A program made the translations under genes and the position numbers. From assembly GCA_963750255.1 (NCBI GenBank), contig CAVVPZ010000008.1:744001-808000 (forward strand): 64,000 nucleotides of DNA. Reading direction: 5' to 3'. Origin of the DNA: DATLED01 sp963750255 (lineage in GTDB: Bacteria; Actinomycetota; Acidimicrobiia; Acidimicrobiales; CADCTF01). Below are positions 28,343-38,799 of this stretch, piece after piece; within the stretch, counting starts at the first letter, position 1; every line of letters begins with the position of its first letter. A model generated the notes under the pieces. It was not told where the DNA came from and made no database searches. It saw nothing but the letters and a program-made list of their open reading frames with translations.

Positions 28343-30737
28343 ATGAGTGAAGTGATGACGCCCGGAGACGACGCCGTGCGCCGGTATCGGCTTCGGGCCG
28401 TGAACGTGGCCGTGCAGACCACCCTCTATGTCGTGGTCGTGCTCGCCGCCTACCCGTTGCTCGACGGCGGTCCGTCGGTCGAGCCCCACATGTACATGGG
28501 GCTGCTCCTCGTGGCCGGCGTCGGCGCCCTGGCCATCCGACGGCTGCCCTGGGCCCGGTTCTTGCAGTCCTCCCTCGGCCTCGCCGCCCTCTACTTGTGG
28601 TCGGCGCTCGACATCCTCCTCATCACCTGGGGACTCGCCCTCACCGGTGGGGCGGGGTCGTCGGTGTTCTGGCTTTACGTCCTCACGACCCTCTTCTTCG
28701 CCGCCACCTATCCGCGGTCGGGCCAGGTCGCGTTGTTGCTCTTCACGACCGCGATCTACCTCGTCTTCGCATTGCACGACGCAGTTCCCGGCGCCGAGTT
28801 GTCGATACGCATGGCTGTCCTGTTCCTCACCGCGTTCATGGCCACGTTCCTCTCGGCCCAGTTGCAAGATGAGATCGCCGGACACGTTGTCGCTCGAAGC
28901 GAGAGCGAGCATCGCGCCGCCTTGCTGGCGACCGTGGCCGAGGCGGCTCGCAGCATGAGCACGATCGACAACAACCGCTCTGCTCGAGACGGTCGTCGGC
29001 GCCGCAGTCGCCGTCGGTTTCGACGCCGCCGAGTTGTGCCTCTACGACGTCGCTGAGGGAACCTGGCACCAGGCGTACCACCAGGGCCTCTTCATCGAGG
29101 ATTACCAAACCGTCCAACCCATCGGCGTGGGCCTCGCCGGGCGAGTCTTCGAGACGACGGCCACCGTTGTCGAACAGGACTATTCGGGCTGGGATGAGGG
29201 TGTCGTTCCCGTTCGAAACGCAGGTCTGGTCGGAACCGTCGCCTGCCCGGTGTGGTCGACGGGCGAGTTGGCTGGTGTCCTCGTCGCCGGCCGCCGGGAG
29301 ACCGGGGTGAAGGCTTCCGAGGTCGAATGTCTCGAGTTGCTTGCGGCCCAAGCCGGCGCCGCGCTCGTCGTCACCCGCCGCTACGCCGAGCGCCAGTCCT
29401 TCGAACAGGAGTTGCGCTACCAGGCCAGCCACGACCCCCTGACCGGTCTCCCCAACCGCACCCTGCTCATGGACCGCATCGATCGCGCCGTCCGGGCCTC
29501 ACGGCGCACGAAATCGACGGTGGCGGTGCTCTTCGTCGACCTCGACGGGTTCAAGACCATCAACGACAGCCTCGGCCACGAGGCAGGCGACGAACTGCTC
29601 CGCCTCGTGAGCGACCGCCTGCTCCGTTGCATTCGGCCCGGCGACACGCTGGCCCGCTACGGCGGAGACGAATTCGCCGTCATCCTCGATGACGGCATCG
29701 AGGCTTCAGCCATTCGGGTTGCGGAGCGGATCCTCTCAGCTCTCCGCGAGAGCTTCCCGCTCGCCGGCCGGGACGTCGTGGTCACCGCCAGCATCGGCAT
29801 CGCCCTTTCGCACGTCGACGACGAGCGGGTGGATCCCATCCGTGACGCCGACCTGGCGATGTATCGCGCCAAGGAGTCGGGCGGTGGTCGGTGGTCGCGG
29901 TTCGTTCCTTCGATGGACGCCGAGGCCCTCGAGCGGCTCGACCAGGAAAGCGAGCTACGGCGGGCGGTCCGCGAGCGGGAGTTCCACCTCGTCTACCAGC
30001 CCGTCGTCGATCTCGACACCGGGCGGATGACGGGCGTCGAGACGCTCCTTCGTTGGAACCATCCGACTCGAGGACCGGTGTCGCCGGCCGAGTTCATCCC
30101 CGTGGCCGAGCGGACTGGTCTTATCATCGCCCTGGGCCGCTGGGTGCTCGAGGAGGCGTGCCGGCAGACGCGGGCCTGGCAGGACGCCGGTGTTGACCTC
30201 CGCGTTGCGGTGAACCTTTCGACCCGACAGTTCGACGACGTCGAGCTCGTGGCTGACCTCGCCGCCATCTTGCAGCGACACGGGGTGGAGCGGGGCCGGC
30301 TCATGCTCGAGGTGACCGAGAGCGTGTTCATCGACAACCCGGGACAAGCGGTCGCGACCATGGCCGCAATCGGCGAGTTGGGCGTCTCGTTCGCGCTCGA
30401 TGACTTCGGCCAGGGGTACTCGTCACTCAGCTACCTCAAACTGCTCCCGCTCCAGGTCATCAAGATCGACCGCTCGTTCGTCGTCGGACTGGCGGCGAGC
30501 GCCGCCGACCAAGCCATCGTGCGCGCCGTCGTGGGCCTTGCTTCCGAACTCGGGATGTCGGTGCTGGCCGAAGGCGTCGAGACACTCGACCAACTCGCTC
30601 AGATTCGCCGGCTCGGCTGTGCCAGCGTGCAGGGGTTCCTCTTCTCCAAGCCCGTCTCGCCCGCCGCCATCGCCGAACTGGCCACCCGCCCGATCCTGGG
30701 TGTCCCCCGGCTGGCCATCGCCAGCGAGACGGCTTGA
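28343..30737 (+). CDS. Membrane GGDEF-EAL protein with GAF domain (one frameshift)
   Basis: About 797 residues across a one-base shift near 28,975. The N-terminus has five or six membrane helices (TTLYVVVVLAAYPLL, MGLLLVAGVGALAI, LYVLTTLFFAATY, MAVLFLTAFMATFL), like MASE-type sensors. A GAF domain, a GGDEF domain (HDPLTGLPNRTLL; RYGGDEFAVIL) and an EAL domain follow. In the EAL domain the signature reads ETLLRW instead of EALLRW, while EVTESVF, DDFGQGYSSLSYL and EGVET are kept. It should make or break down cyclic di-GMP. The start is the ATG of MSEVMTPGDDAV. Confidence 0.82.
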
Positions 30738-30738
30738 C

Positions 30739-33021
30739 TCAGACGCCGGTCACGACGCGAGCCGTCGCCCGACGGCCGGGCAGCTTGATGACCTCGATGG
30801 CCCCGGGCATCTGCTCTTTGATCTCGTTGTCGTGGGTGACGACGAGGACCTGGCCGAAGCGGTCGCGGAGCCGCTCGAGGGCCAGGAGCATGCGCTCCTT
30901 GCGGTCGGTGTCGAGGGGGCCGAAGACCTCGTCGAGCACGAGCAGGCCAACCGCTCCGCCCGACTGGAAGCGGACGTGTTCGCTGATCGCCACCCGTAGG
31001 GCCAGGTTGGCCAGGTCGGTCTCAGACCCCGAGAATCGGTCCATGCCGAATGTGCGGCCCTGATCGATGATCTGGATCTCGTAGGTCTCGGGGTCGACCT
31101 GGAGCAAGTCGTACTCGTGGTCAGTCAGCTCGTCGAAGAGCTCAGCGGCCTGGGCCGACAGACGAGGGCCGACGGTGGCGACGACGTTGGTTCGAAAGGC
31201 GCCGAGCAACTCAGCGACGCGCCCGATGTGGCGGGCGGCCTCGGTACTCTCGGCCAGCTTGGCGTGCTGGGCCTCGGCCTGTTCGAGTTTGCCGGCTGCG
31301 CCATCGGCTGCGCCGACCGCGGTGAGCGCGGCCGCGTGGGCCTGGTTGAAGACGTCGGTCGCCCGCTTCGCCCGAGCCTTGGCCTCGTCGCGGGCGGCCC
31401 GGCGTTGGGCAAGCAGCGCGTCGTCGAAGCCGAGGGCCCGCACCTTGTCGAGCAACGTCGCTCGGCGACCCGCCGCCTGGCCGTGGCGCTCTCGGGCCGT
31501 CGCGAGTTCGGTCTCGGCCTGGGGTAGGCGATCGAGGCGGCCGGTCAGGCGGTCGAGCGTGCGGGCCGCATCGCGGGCCTGCTTGACGCGGCCGCTGACC
31601 TCGTCGTGCTCGTCGGGACGGGCCGCTCGGCCGAGCGCTCCCTCGGCCTCGGCGAGCGCCGCCTCGAGAGATCGACGTCTGACTGCCACCGCTTCGTAGT
31701 TGCGTCGGGCGTCCACCGCCGAGGCGTGGTCGGCCGCAACCGACGTGAGGTGCTCGGCGGCCGCGGTGGACGCCGAGCGCAGGCGGTCGCGCTCGGCTGA
31801 CGCGGCCGCGGCCCGCGCCTCGGCGTCGGCCAGCTCTTGTCGTCGGTGGGCCTGGACGGCGGCGAACGCGCCGCCAAGGGCCTGACCACACACCGGACAG
31901 TCACCCGCTTCAGACAGCTCGGCCGAGCGATCAAGGTGCTGTCGAGCCCGCTCGACGTCGGCTGCCGCCGCCCGCATCTCCCCGGTCGCCGTGTCGAGGA
32001 GCTGGCGGGCCTCCTCAGCTGCGACCGTCGCCTGGGTCAAGGCGGCGTCGTCGGGGGTGGTCGAAGGTTCGAGCTCGGCGGGCACGCGGGCCAGCGCCGA
32101 CGCCGCCTGCGTCGCGGCCGTGACGAGTGCCAGTAGCCGTTCGAGCTCGTCGAGCTCGGCCACTGCGGGACGGAGCGCGGCGGCTTGGTCCGCGGCCTCG
32201 GCCAGCTTGGTGAGCTCGTCGGTGAGCTCGTCGATGCGGGCCTCGGCCGCCTGCATCTCGTCGCGTGCGCTCCGTCCTTCGGCCACGAGGCGTTCGTGCT
32301 CGACACGGACCTCGTCGAGCGCGGCCACGGCTTGCTCGGCTTCGTCGTGTTGGCGCGCGGCCGTGGCGGCGGCCACCGCCTCGGACTCGGCGTCGGCCTT
32401 GGCCATGTCGGCCTTGGCCCGCGCCTCATCGGCCTGGCGGCGGAGCTCGTCGAGATCGGGGAGGTAGGCCCGGAGCCGCTCGACATCCTGTTTGGCCTGG
32501 CGGGCATCGGACCGGGCCGCGTCGCGGGCGGTGTCGAGTGGCGTGATGCCCAACAGCTTGAGGACGAGGTCGCGGCGCTCGGCCGGGCGGCGCGAGCTGA
32601 AGGCGGCGATCTGCTTCTGCTCGGCGAACACCGAGGCCCGAAAGGAGACGTCGTCCATGCCCAGCACCGAATGTATGTATCGCTTGACATCGCCCATGCC
32701 GTTGGCCACCTGCTGGTGATCGGCGAACGCCTCGGCCTTGACCGTCGTGTTGATGCCCGAGATCGTTCGCCGAACCGTGTAGAGATGGCTCTCGTGCTCG
32801 AACTCGACCTCGGTGATGCACTCGGCCCCGATGCCGGTGGTGCGGATCTCGTCGTTGCGGGTCCGGCTGCGCCCCCACAACGTCCACAGGATCGACTCGA
32901 GCAACGCGCTCTTGCCGGCGCCGTTGGGTCCGAAAATGCCGACGAGACCACCGGGCATGGCCAGGTCGAGCTCGTCTTCGTAGACGCGGTAGTTGCGCAA
33001 GTACAGCCGGGTGATGCGCAC
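30739..33021 (-). CDS. sbcC: SbcC/Rad50-like ATPase
   Basis: A 760-residue SMC-like ATPase. It starts MRITRLYLRNYRVYEDEL with Walker A GPNGAGKS at residues 31-38. A long coiled coil is split by the zinc hook CPVCGQ (residues 375-380), and the C-terminal head has the signature FSGSETDLANLALR and Walker B LLVLDEVFGPLD near residue 690. With SbcD (Mre11) it forms the Mre11-Rad50 nuclease that opens and trims DNA ends. It is last in nurA-herA-sbcD-sbcC. The GTG start lies two bases after the inferred sbcD stop. The raw frame runs into sbcD, which I attribute to an indel. Confidence 0.92.
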   Translation of the reverse strand: MRITRLYLRNYRVYEDELDLAMPGGLVGIFGPNGAGKSALLESILWTLWGRSRTRNDEIRTTGIGAECITEVEFEHESHLYTVRRTISGINTTVKAEAFADHQQVANGMGDVKRYIHSVLGMDDVSFRASVFAEQKQIAAFSSRRPAERRDLVLKLLGITPLDTARDAARSDARQAKQDVERLRAYLPDLDELRRQADEARAKADMAKADAESEAVAAATAARQHDEAEQAVAALDEVRVEHERLVAEGRSARDEMQAAEARIDELTDELTKLAEAADQAAALRPAVAELDELERLLALVTAATQAASALARVPAELEPSTTPDDAALTQATVAAEEARQLLDTATGEMRAAAADVERARQHLDRSAELSEAGDCPVCGQALGGAFAAVQAHRRQELADAEARAAAASAERDRLRSASTAAAEHLTSVAADHASAVDARRNYEAVAVRRRSLEAALAEAEGALGRAARPDEHDEVSGRVKQARDAARTLDRLTGRLDRLPQAETELATARERHGQAAGRRATLLDKVRALGFDDALLAQRRAARDEAKARAKRATDVFNQAHAAALTAVGAADGAAGKLEQAEAQHAKLAESTEAARHIGRVAELLGAFRTNVVATVGPRLSAQAAELFDELTDHEYDLLQVDPETYEIQIIDQGRTFGMDRFSGSETDLANLALRVAISEHVRFQSGGAVGLLVLDEVFGPLDTDRKERMLLALERLRDRFGQVLVVTHDNEIKEQMPGAIEVIKLPGRRATARVVTGV

Positions 33022-33023
33022 GG

Positions 33024-34150
33024 CTAGTCGGCGATCTCGACGGCGCGGCGACAGGTACTCGTTGCCGAGGTCGCGCACGCGGTGACGATCGAAACCGGTG
33101 AGGTCTTGGTCGTCGACGTAGCGCTCCCAACGGGCCGGCATCGAATCCATGTCGGGGAGGTCGACCTTCATGTCGACGCCGACGAACTGGGGCTCGAGCT
33201 TGAGGTGGAAGGCCTGGGCGGCGGCGGCCCGAATGGCGTCGGCGTCGAGGAGCCGGTAGGTGCCGGCGTCGATGCCCTCGATGAAGAGGCGGGCCACGGC
33301 TCCCGCGGGGACGCCTGCGGCCCTCGCCAACACCAACTCGTTGACCTCCGACGGCGAGAGGCCGAGCGCGTGGATGGTTTCGAGGGTCACCAGCGCCCGC
33401 TGCCCGGCGAGTGGATGGTGGGTGAGGGCACCGGAAGTGGTGTCGAGCAACACGACCCCCTTCTCCTTGTCGGGATCGTCGGAGAAGGTAAACGTGTCGG
33501 TCGACCCGGCGTACCAGGTGCCCTCGCGCACTTTGGTGTGGAAGTGATAGTGGCCGAGCAGCACGAAGTCGCTCTGCAACAGCCCGGCGTCGACCTCGAT
33601 CTCGTTGATGTCGGCGTAGCGGGGCTGGACCTGCGTGATGCGGGGATGGGTCAACAACACGTTGGACGCGTCAAGCGAACGACTTTGGTCGGCCTGGGCC
33701 AGCGCGTCGAGGGTGGACTCGACGGTGAGCATCTGCGGCACGGCGTGGAACGTGACCCCGAGGCCAGGCAACTCGAAGCGCTCGTAGGAGAGGCGGTGGG
33801 CAAAATGGAACTCGGGGAACGCGTCGAAGAGCGTGGTGTACGGCGACCCCGTTCCCGGCAGGCGAGGCGTGTCGTGGTTGCCGGTGATGATCACGGCCGG
33901 CACGCCGTGTTCGCGGATGCGGGCCAGACCTTGCTGGGCCACCCGATACGACCGGTAGGTCGGGCGGGGGTGATCGAAGATGTCGCCTAGCCACACCACC
34001 ACGTCGGGGTCGAGGCTGAGGGCAAGCTCGATCGCCGCCGTGAAGGACTCTTCGAAGTCGCGCTGAGCGCTGGTTGACGCCGCCGGCGTCGACGGCGTTG
34101 AACACGGCCCGGCCGAGGTGGGCGTCGCCGAAGGCGGCGATGCGAGCCAT
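33024..34150 (-). CDS. sbcD: SbcD/Mre11-like exonuclease (two frameshifts)
   Basis: About 375 residues. The N-terminus MARIAAFGDAHLGRAVFN lies in one frame, then a shift near 34,065 joins QRDFEESFTAAIEL to VVVWLGDIFDHPRP. Metallophosphoesterase motifs are GDAHLG, GDIFDH, TGNHD and GHYHFHTK, which bind two manganese ions in Mre11/SbcD. A C-terminal part follows and a second shift near 33,040 gives the natural end RRAVEIAD and a TAG. The ATG shares its A with the herA stop. It is the nuclease partner of SbcC. Confidence 0.88.
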
Positions 34151-35736
34151 CAGTCGACCAACGCGCTGATGTTGGCGGCGGCCACCGGGCGGGGCGATGG
34201 CGGAGGGGTCACCTGCCGGCAGACGTCGGTCCACAGGTCGATCTTGGCCGGCACGGCGAAAGGCGCCGACAGGTTGGCGATCAGGCACTCCCCGGGCATC
34301 AAGGTCTGGATCTCGGGCCCGAGGGCCGAGATGTCTTGCTTGGACGACCCCCGGAGGATGTTGCGGTCTTTCTCGTCGGCCAATCCGAGGATGAAGAAGG
34401 TGTTGAACTGGCTGAGCAGCTCGTCGTCGAGCAGTTTGGGTTGCTGGGTGATGGCGCAGAGGCCAACCTTGAACTTGCGCCCCTCGCGGGCCAGGCGCGG
34501 GAAGACGTTGGATTCACGGTCGCGGTTGGACGACAGCACCCGTTGCGCCTCCTCGAGCACGACGGCGACGACCGGCATGCGCTCGTGCCGGTCGGGGTCG
34601 TCGAGGTAGGCACCCGACCATTCGTCGAGGATGCGGCGAGCGAGGAATGACGCCACCAGCACCTCTTCGGTCGAGCCCAGCCCGCTCACATCGACGAGCA
34701 CGACCTTGCCCTCGACGAGATCGCGCACGATGGCGGAGCCGACCGAGAGGTTGGGGTCAGCCGAGATGCACTCGAGGTCGACGATCCGCCGAGCCCGACG
34801 GTGGACGACCTGCAGGGTGTTGAGGGCGACGCGTCCGTTGAGCTCGACCTCGCGAAAGCCGGGGAGATCGTCGATCTGGGAGAAGGGGAGGAGCCACGCC
34901 AGGCCCCGCCCGGCGTCGGCGCCGTAGTGACGCTCGAGCTCGAACAGGGCCTCTTCTTGGGGCCGGCTCCACTCGTAGGCGGTGCGGAGGTCGTCGACCG
35001 AAAGCTCGGCCAGCGACACCCGGAGCGTGCTGGTGTTGGGCAGGTGGCGAGCGGCATACGTGCGGAGGCGGGATGCAGCCCACGGATGCAGGGCCAGCGA
35101 GGTGCGGTATTCGCCGTGCGGGTCGACGAGCAACAGCCCGTAGCGACCCTGGGCTTGGAGCACGCCGCCGGCGAGGACCTGCATGAGGTTGGACTTGCCC
35201 ATGCCGGTGGTGGCGAAGATGCCGACGTGGGTGGCCAGCGACGCGCCGGGGATGCCGACGGTGAAGTCGACTTCGGCCTCGCCGCTGCGCAGGCGCCCGA
35301 CGGGCAGGTCGCCCATGCGGCTGCGGAGGAAGTCGAAGTCGGCCGTCTCGGGGGCCACGACGCGGCTGAACTGAGTCGGCAAGCTCTTGGGCTTGCGGAA
35401 GTCGAGGCCGTCGGGGGTGACGTAGCCGAGGCACCGGCACGACGCCACCCGATAGGTGCGGCGGGCCGACTCGTAGAGCGGGTGGGCTCCGGCGTCGTCG
35501 CGGGCGTCGTCGGCGAGCAGCGTGCCGGCCACCCGCTCGGCCCAACCCGGCTCGCGGTGCTCGGTGCCGTAGGTGACGTCGACGATGCGAAAGAGGTAGC
35601 GGCGACCAGTGGCGTCGTCGACCCCGACCAGCAGTTCGCCGAGGAAGAGGTCTTCGTCGGGCGCGGCGCGGAACTCGCCCTCGAGGACGTTCTTGCCGAA
35701 CAGTCGCCCCTTGGGGATGGCGCCGAGGTTGCTCAT
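34150..35736 (-). CDS. herA: HerA-like hexameric DNA-translocating ATPase
   Basis: A 528-residue intact protein. It has the N-terminal beta-barrel HAS-like domain, Walker A in GIFATTGMGKSN (residues about 172-183), DPHGEYR, Walker B in VVAVVLEEAQRVLSSN near residue 385, and sensor/arginine-finger region LCAITQQPKLLDDELLSQ. This is the DUF87/HerA group of FtsK-like pumps. In archaea HerA forms a ring with the NurA nuclease and works with Mre11-Rad50 in 5'-end resection. The same partners flank it here, with stop/start overlaps on both sides. Confidence 0.92.
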   Translation of the reverse strand: MSNLGAIPKGRLFGKNVLEGEFRAAPDEDLFLGELLVGVDDATGRRYLFRIVDVTYGTEHREPGWAERVAGTLLADDARDDAGAHPLYESARRTYRVASCRCLGYVTPDGLDFRKPKSLPTQFSRVVAPETADFDFLRSRMGDLPVGRLRSGEAEVDFTVGIPGASLATHVGIFATTGMGKSNLMQVLAGGVLQAQGRYGLLLVDPHGEYRTSLALHPWAASRLRTYAARHLPNTSTLRVSLAELSVDDLRTAYEWSRPQEEALFELERHYGADAGRGLAWLLPFSQIDDLPGFREVELNGRVALNTLQVVHRRARRIVDLECISADPNLSVGSAIVRDLVEGKVVLVDVSGLGSTEEVLVASFLARRILDEWSGAYLDDPDRHERMPVVAVVLEEAQRVLSSNRDRESNVFPRLAREGRKFKVGLCAITQQPKLLDDELLSQFNTFFILGLADEKDRNILRGSSKQDISALGPEIQTLMPGECLIANLSAPFAVPAKIDLWTDVCRQVTPPPSPRPVAAANISALVD

Positions 35737-36732
35737 GCTCGCTCCATGAGGCCGTGGCGGTCGGCGAAGGCCCGCTCGCGGACGTCGAGCGGCACCCCGG
35801 CTCGGTCGAAGTGGTCGTCGAGTTGCATGCGAACCTCCTGGCGCAGCCAACCGGGGCAGGCGGCCAACCGGTCGGCGACGGTGAGCGGATAGGGGTAGCC
35901 GGGAAAGGCGGCGTCGTCGCACAGACCCGACAGCGCGCCGAGCGCAACCTCGGGGTCGACGTCGGCCGGGAGGTCGACGCGGAAGGCGAAACGGGCGTCG
36001 GGGTCGAGGCGGGCGGCCACGATGCGGAGGCCGGGGCCGACGTCGGAGCGCACCCGGGCCAGCGGTGCCCACCACATCGCCCGGTCGCCGAACTGCCGCG
36101 GCCGCCTCGATCTCGAGTTGACCGAGCAGGGGAGCGCCGCCCCGTGAGAGCGAGGAGTGCTTGGTCACGCCGGCCAGCGTCACGCCCCGCTCGGCCGCTT
36201 GGGCAAGGAGACCAGTCAGCACCCAGGACGGGATGCGCCAGTCGGGCTGGAGGTCGCCGTCGACGAGGATCATGGCGCCGTGGGTGGCCTCGTCGATGCA
36301 GCGCTCGACGGCATCCCACTCCCACCTGTCGCGTAGCAAGTTGACGTCGACGGCGCAGTCGGGCGCCAACCCGTCGAGGTCGAGGGCGGCGCGCGCCGCC
36401 GCGCCCTTCGCCCAGGCCGAGGACGGCGGCCCGCAGTGGCCCCTCCTCCTCGAGGGTGCAGCGCCGGTCGACGAACCGGACCCGCGCCGCCCTGGTCACG
36501 AGCAGTTGGAGGCAGCGGGCGTCGGCCACCATCGCCTGGCCGCCGTCGACCGCCCATGCCTCGGCCGGGGCCGACGGTGCGGACCAAGGGACGCAGCCCG
36601 ATGACCGACTCGAACTCGAGGTCGGCGGGTAGAGCCGGCATCGGCCATCGACGACCCACCCCCGGTGAGGAGGTCGGCCAAGCGGGCTGCGGCCGTCTCG
36701 AGGCTCGACGTGGGCGCCGCCGCGGTGCTCAT
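35733..36732 (-). CDS. nurA: NurA-domain nuclease (several frameshifts)
   Basis: About 333 residues once four or so indels between 36,080 and 36,680 are bridged. It starts MSTAAAPTSSLETAAARLA and continues PALPADLEFESVIGLRPLV, then the first acidic motif VDGGQAMVADARCLQLLV, then MILVDGDLQPDWRIPSW as the second, then GVTLAGVTKHSSLS, which resembles the conserved lysine segment of NurA. The C-terminus (LADPDARFAF-like strands, RVDLPADVDPEVALG) is intact and ends with a TGA overlapping the herA ATG. NurA is the nuclease partner of HerA. The assignment rests on motif layout plus the operon; residues at the breaks are uncertain. Confidence 0.75.
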
Positions 36733-36753
36733 GTCCCCATGTTCCCAGGCCCC

Positions 36754-36766
36754 TGTGACAATCACA
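36754..36766. promoter_or_regulatory. Inverted repeat TGTGA-CAA-TCACA upstream of nurA
   Basis: A 13-base inverted repeat lies 21 bases before the nurA start and in the gap to the divergent ABC exporter gene. A further TGTGA follows at 36,771. It could be an operator, but the spacer is shorter than in classical CRP sites. The rest of the 183-base gap holds only a GC-rich hairpin (36,801-36,819) without a T-tract. Confidence 0.3.
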
Positions 36767-36915
36767 ACGATGTGATTCTCCCACCCCTTCACCCCGTTGC
36801 GGTGGCCCTTCGGGCCGCCACAACAACAGAACCAACGCGTTTGAACGACCGCAACGGCCACGCCAACGCCCGAAATGAGCAGGACTCGGGCCCGCAGAGG
36901 CGAAAGACTCCGCCG

Positions 36916-38799
36916 GTGGGAGAACGGCGAGCGGTGGGCGAGCGGGCGCGGGCGCTCCTGGATGCACCCCGAATCCTGCTCGTGCGCCAACTCCCCGGGG
37001 TCAGCCGACCGCTGAGCGCGGCCGCCGTGTTGTCGCTGGCCCTGGGCGCGCTGGCCCCCTTCGGCACCACCCTGGCGTCGGGCGCGCTCGTCGGTCACAT
37101 TCCCGGGGCCGTGCGAGGGGGGTTCCACAGTCCCGACGGTCGGGGCTTGGTGCGCGCACTCGTGGTGCTCTCGGCCATCTACGCCGGCCAGTTCACCGTG
37201 CTTCCGCTGCTCACCCTGGCCACGAATGCCCTCGCCCGTCGGCTCGACCGCTCGCTCTCCAACCGGGTGATGGCGGCCGTGTTGGCACCGACCGGCATCC
37301 GCCACCTCGAGGATCCGGCCATTCTCGACGAGGTCACCAAGGCCGAGGGCCTGGTCACCGGCTACACCCCGGGCGGCGCCGTTCGCGGACTGCTGCTCAT
37401 GTGGTCGGCCCGGCTCGCCGGCGTCGGCGGCGTCATCCTCGTCGCGCGCTACTCAATGGTGCTCGCCGCCGCGCTGGCCGCGACCGCCATCATCGAACAA
37501 CGATTCTGGCGCAACCGCTTCGACGTCGTGACGGCGTCGTTGTTCGACCGCGGCGACCTCCACCGTCGCTCGAATTATCTCCGGGACGCCCTTCTCACGC
37601 CGGTGGCGGCCAAGGAGGTTCGGGTCTTCGGACTCCAGCCCTGGTTCCGCCGCCGCTTCGACGAGAACTGGGTGGCGGTGATGTCGCCCGTCTGGACCGA
37701 CATGCGAGGAAGCCGGGTCAAGAACGTTGCCGCCGCCGTCCTTCCCACCCTCGTCATCGGCGGAGCGGTCGCATTGGTAGCTCGCTCGGCGGTGAATGGT
37801 TCGATCGACCTGGCCACGACCATCGTGCTCGGCCAGGCGGTCCTCAACGTGAGCAGCCTGGGCAGCGTCGGCGACTCCGACGAGGCCGCGTCCCGCGGGG
37901 TGGCCGCTCTCCCGGTCGCACTCGCCCTCGAACGCCGCCTGCGCAGCGACGAGTTCGTCGCCTCCGGAGACGGCGATGCGGCCGGACTACCGGCGGATCT
38001 CATTCGCTTCGAGGATGTCGGCTTTCGGTACCCCGGCCGCGATGACGACGTCTACTCCCACCTCGATCTCGAGATCCCCGCCGGTCGGTCACTGGCCATC
38101 GTCGGCGCCAACGGAGCGGGGAAGACGACGCTCGTCAAGTTGCTGGCCCGCATGTACGAGCCCGACTCGGGACGCATCACCGTCGACGGAATCGACGTGC
38201 GCGACCTCGACGCCGCCGGATGGCAGCGCCGCGTGGCCGCCATCTTCCAGGACTTCCGCCACTACCACCTTTCGGCCCGCGACAACGTGGCCTTCGGTGC
38301 GCCGGACCTTGCTGGCGAGCTCGCCGACGTTGCCCTCGAACGCTCGGCGGCGCGGGCCGGCATCGTCGACCTGATCGCCGGCCTCGACGCTGGATGGGAC
38401 ACGCCCCTGGATCGTCAAAGAACGGGAGGCACTGACCTGTCGGGAGGACAGTGGCAGCGGATCGCCCTGGCCCGCGCCCTCTTTGCTGTCGAAGGCGGTG
38501 CCCGCGTGCTGGTGCTGGACGAGCCGACGGCGGCCCTCGACGTGCGCACCGAGAGCGAGCTCTATGAACGATTCCTCGAGCTGACCCAGGGACTCACGAC
38601 GATCGTCATCTCGCACCGCTTCTCAACCGTGCGCCGAGCCGACCGCATCGTGGTCATCGACGGGGGCCGGGTCGTCGAGGCGGGTACCCACGACGAGCTC
38701 GTGGCCGAGGGCGGGCAGTACGCCACCATGTTCGCCCTTCAGGCGTCTCGCTACACCGAGACCGACACGGAAACCGCCCAAGAGGTCCTCGGTGGGTGA
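36916..38799 (+). CDS. ABC exporter half-transporter 1 (permease-ATPase fusion)
   Basis: About 627 residues. A six-helix exporter membrane domain with AAVLSLALGALAPFGTTLAS and AVLPTLVIGGAVALVA is followed by an ATPase domain with Walker A GANGAGKTT, signature LSGGQWQRIALARAL, Walker B VLVLDEPTAALD and the switch histidine in VISHRFSTV. It overlaps the next half-transporter by eight bases, so a heterodimeric exporter is expected. The first domain carries an EVRVFGL segment seen in lipid, peptide or siderophore exporters. The start is uncertain: GTG at 36,916 is chosen, with another at 36,934. The substrate is unknown. Confidence 0.82.
   Translation: MGERRAVGERARALLDAPRILLVRQLPGVSRPLSAAAVLSLALGALAPFGTTLASGALVGHIPGAVRGGFHSPDGRGLVRALVVLSAIYAGQFTVLPLLTLATNALARRLDRSLSNRVMAAVLAPTGIRHLEDPAILDEVTKAEGLVTGYTPGGAVRGLLLMWSARLAGVGGVILVARYSMVLAAALAATAIIEQRFWRNRFDVVTASLFDRGDLHRRSNYLRDALLTPVAAKEVRVFGLQPWFRRRFDENWVAVMSPVWTDMRGSRVKNVAAAVLPTLVIGGAVALVARSAVNGSIDLATTIVLGQAVLNVSSLGSVGDSDEAASRGVAALPVALALERRLRSDEFVASGDGDAAGLPADLIRFEDVGFRYPGRDDDVYSHLDLEIPAGRSLAIVGANGAGKTTLVKLLARMYEPDSGRITVDGIDVRDLDAAGWQRRVAAIFQDFRHYHLSARDNVAFGAPDLAGELADVALERSAARAGIVDLIAGLDAGWDTPLDRQRTGGTDLSGGQWQRIALARALFAVEGGARVLVLDEPTAALDVRTESELYERFLELTQGLTTIVISHRFSTVRRADRIVVIDGGRVVEAGTHDELVAEGGQYATMFALQASRYTETDTETAQEVLGG

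Noticed and set aside
33019..34002. A continuous frame that would fuse SbcD and SbcC into one 1,087-residue protein.
   Set aside because: A one-base shift near 33,040 restores the usual SbcD end (RRAVEIAD then TAG) two bases before a GTG that fits the conserved SbcC start. The N-terminus of the long frame also lacks the first SbcD motif, which is in another frame.
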